DNA of 6,892 bases from an uncultured Pseudomonadota bacterium (lineage in GTDB: Bacteria; Bdellovibrionota_B; Oligoflexia; Oligoflexales; CAILAO01). Where the stretch lies: contig CAILAO010000925.1 in NCBI GenBank assembly GCA_903832105.1, forward strand, positions 1 through 6,892, read 5' to 3'. The notes beneath the pieces are model-generated. The model worked only from the letters and a program-made list of their open reading frames with translations. It ran no database searches and was not told the DNA's origin. Made by a program: the position numbers and the translations under genes. Shown piece by piece: positions 5,302 to 6,892 of the stretch (position 1 is its first letter; each line of letters starts with the position of its first letter).

Positions 5302-6489
5302 TCACAAAGATTCCGTCTTTAATTTAACTGTTTCGCTTACTGCATCCGCCCGGGCCACGGCTTGAGCACGATCACACCCGCAAACAATCATCCAGCCCGT
5401 TCTGCTGCCATCAGTTTGTAATTCTGGAATTATATCACCAGGCTTAAAATACAGATCTGTATCAACGCCTTCCATTGCCTGCGCTTCTTCAAGACCTTTT
5501 ACCTCGACAAGCTTTCCTGGAGATGCAGCATAGAATCTTAGAACGACACCTCTCTTTAGAGACTTTACTTCTTCTATAGGATCGCTTGCGCAAAACCGTG
5601 TCCAATTTCCAACTATATCATATCCTGAAGCCGCTTCAACAACACGACTAAAAACATAAAAACCCCCGCCTCTACAGCCTATTTCAACTAGCTTGGGTCC
5701 ATTACTTGTTAAGATTACCTCAGAATGAGTCGGTGTATTATCAACCTCAGCGGCGTCCAATGTTTTTTTGATTAATTCGATAACCTGCATTTCCTGTTCA
5801 CGCGTGATCGCTGCCGGGTACGCAAGTTGTGTGGCAACTCTGTATAAACCATCAGGCTTATACTTGTCGGAGATAGCAAGTATATGGTGTTCCCCGTTAA
5901 CGGAAAAACCTTCAACTGTTAATTCCGTTCCCTCTATAAACTCTTCAATTATAACCAATCCCTTTGGCGAATTATTAATAGCAAAAGAAAACGCGTTTTC
6001 GAGTTGGTCTTTTTCATATACAACCACAACTCCCCTTGATCCAGAGTTATCAACCGGTTTAATAACAACTGGAAATTTAAATCCAGCAGCAGCCAACTGT
6101 AGACCCTTAAAATCATCAACAACTTCAAAAATTGGTTGTGGCACCCCTACCCTCTGACAACGATATCTTTGCTCTGATTTGTTAAGACTCACATCCAAAG
6201 GGATCCGTCCCAATCCGGGCAAGTTTAATGCTTGACGAATAGCAAGTACGGTCGGAAGCGACACGTCCGTTGCATAAGAAAGTACTCCGTTGATCTTTTT
6301 CTGCTTTGCCCATCTGAGATTTCCCTCGATGTCTTTTACATCTATAACTCGGCCTTCATGCGCAATTCTTAACCCCTCAGCATCGGGAGAACCATCAGAG
6401 GCAAGAACATAATAACCTATCGCTTTTGCCCTTTTTATTGCGTCTGTCTGAGCAATGCCTGCCCCAATTACAAGAATTTTCTTATTCAT
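5302..6489 (-). CDS. ATP-grasp carboxylate-amine ligase, L-amino-acid-ligase-like
   Basis: This 395-residue protein (counted from the ATG at 6489) activates a carboxylate as an acyl phosphate and joins it to an amine. In order: an N-terminal Rossmann-like pre-ATP-grasp domain with LVIGAGIAQ (6-14) and NGVLSYATDVSLP (67-79); then the ATP-grasp core, with the lid and lysine strand FPVVIKPVDNSGSRG (139-153), the hinge strand IIEEFIEGTE (180-189), HSEV (255-258) and VEIGCRGGG (268-276) with the metal-binding Glu269 and Arg273. The usual Asn of the 'E-x-N' metal pair is Gly here, as in several carboxylate-amine ligases. The tail (about 311-389; 'YAASPGKLVEVKGLEEA', 'FKPGDIIPE', 'GWMIVCGCD') resembles the C-terminal domain of L-amino acid ligases (BacD/YwfE-like). 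GTG at 6492 is in frame just before the ATG; TGGAA (6497-6501) is 7 bases from the ATG. The next gene follows with zero spacing. Substrates are not deducible. Confidence 0.88.
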   Translation of the reverse strand: MNKKILVIGAGIAQTDAIKRAKAIGYYVLASDGSPDAEGLRIAHEGRVIDVKDIEGNLRWAKQKKINGVLSYATDVSLPTVLAIRQALNLPGLGRIPLDVSLNKSEQRYRCQRVGVPQPIFEVVDDFKGLQLAAAGFKFPVVIKPVDNSGSRGVVVVYEKDQLENAFSFAINNSPKGLVIIEEFIEGTELTVEGFSVNGEHHILAISDKYKPDGLYRVATQLAYPAAITREQEMQVIELIKKTLDAAEVDNTPTHSEVILTSNGPKLVEIGCRGGGFYVFSRVVEAASGYDIVGNWTRFCASDPIEEVKSLKRGVVLRFYAASPGKLVEVKGLEEAQAMEGVDTDLYFKPGDIIPELQTDGSRTGWMIVCGCDRAQAVARADAVSETVKLKTESL

Positions 6490-6496
6490 CACGATA

Positions 6497-6501
6497 TTCC
6501 A
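6497..6501 (-). promoter_or_regulatory. Modest ribosome site of the ATP-grasp gene
   Basis: TGGAA on the minus strand; its GGA is 8 bases from ATG 6489 and 5 from the in-frame GTG at 6492. The two starts differ by one residue and the sequence cannot settle which is used. The surrounding 56-base gap is AT-rich and shows no terminator or clear promoter. Confidence 0.45.
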
Positions 6502-6548
6502 TCTTTATATTTTTAACTATATTCCTTAATCCCACGGCATTGTTTACC

Positions 6549-6892
6549 CTACACGCTCTCCACAAAATTGGCAATTTTATCGGCAATGCGCTCTGCTCCA
6601 AACCCATCAATAAGTCGACGGGCTTTTTCAGACATCTGCCTTCTTAATGTATGATTTTCCCAAAGTTCTTTTAGTTGTAATTTAAACATATTTCTATCTA
6701 GAGACCCGACGATACTACTGCCGTTATCGAGAAAAGGATTTATAAACGTATCTTCTTGGGTAGTTTGAGGAAAAACCAAAGTAGGAATTCCCAACATTGT
6801 GAATTCCATAAGACTTGAACCACCATTTGAAATGCCAACATATGTGTTGGCCATAATCTCTGCAATATTATCAGGGGATTTAAGAACAAGTA
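6549..6892 (-). CDS. PseG-like UDP-sugar hydrolase / GT28-fold glycosyltransferase, C-terminal part (runs off right edge)
   Basis: The last 113 residues of a longer protein; the reading frame is open to the window edge, so the Met at 6854 is internal. The pattern is the nucleotide-binding C-terminal half of the MurG/PseG GT-B fold. IAEIMANTYVGISNGGSSLMEFTMLGIPTLVFP fits the family's 'M..aDl.Ig.gGsT..E...lg.P.l.i' block, followed by TTQEDTFINPFLDNGSSIVGS where PseG has 'nQ......l...G', and the tail RRLIDGFGAERIADKIANF, like PseG's 'lvDG.Ga.Ri...i'. PseG removes UDP from UDP-2,4-diacetamido-2,4,6-trideoxy-beta-L-altropyranose on the way to pseudaminic acid. LegG-like 2-epimerases and other glycosyltransferases share the fold. 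The PseG reading rests mainly on the D-G-x-G-A-x-R-I tail. If it is right, the other nonulosonic-acid genes should lie beyond 6892. It lies 59 bases before the ATP-grasp ATG in the same direction. Confidence 0.65.
   Translation of the reverse strand, partial: LVLKSPDNIAEIMANTYVGISNGGSSLMEFTMLGIPTLVFPQTTQEDTFINPFLDNGSSIVGSLDRNMFKLQLKELWENHTLRRQMSEKARRLIDGFGAERIADKIANFVESV

Noticed and set aside
5768..6157. Plus-strand reading frame of 129 codons
   Set aside because: Antisense to the ATP-grasp core; composition is what a mirrored coding strand gives.

Overview
All eight genes in this window, two of them cut by its edges, lie on the minus strand, so transcription runs from high to low coordinates. 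No rRNA, tRNA, CRISPR array, transposase or convincing intrinsic terminator was found. The proteins look bacterial. The gene mix (PseG-like sugar enzyme, ATP-grasp ligase, radical SAM/SPASM protein, FemAB-like acyltransferase, DegT-type aminotransferase) is typical of surface-glycan loci in Gram-negative bacteria, especially anaerobic or microaerobic lineages, because radical SAM enzymes are oxygen-sensitive. A lineage cannot be assigned from the sequence alone.

Layout in transcription order: (1) 6892-6549, the C-terminus of a PseG-like nucleotide-sugar hydrolase or GT28-fold glycosyltransferase. (2) 6489-5302, an ATP-grasp carboxylate-amine ligase with an L-amino-acid-ligase-like tail. (3) 5301-4540, a TIM-barrel amidohydrolase whose ATG directly follows the ligase stop. 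(4) 4543-3902, a small SAM methyltransferase starting at a TTG that overlaps the amidohydrolase stop. (5) A 138-base gap with a three-tier inverted repeat. (6) 3763-2615, a fold-type I PLP aminotransferase. (7) A 179-base gap with a small hairpin and a doubtful 32-codon ORF. (8) 2435-1347, a radical SAM/SPASM protein starting at GTG. (9) 1306-302, a FemAB/GNAT-fold acyltransferase. (10) 294-1, the N-terminus of a DegT/DnrJ/EryC1-type sugar aminotransferase, identified by direct translation of the window edge.

Inferred joint role: biosynthesis and decoration of an unusual amino sugar, possibly nonulosonic-acid-like, for a capsule, O-antigen or glycoprotein. The DegT enzyme would install an amine on a sugar and the FemAB/GNAT enzyme would acylate an amine. 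The ATP-grasp ligase would form an amide, perhaps from an amino acid or keto-acid-derived group that the class I aminotransferase helps make. The methyltransferase and radical SAM enzyme would tailor the product. The ligase-amidohydrolase-methyltransferase trio is translationally coupled and is the best candidate for an undescribed small pathway. The assignments are made at family level; no substrate can be read from the sequence.
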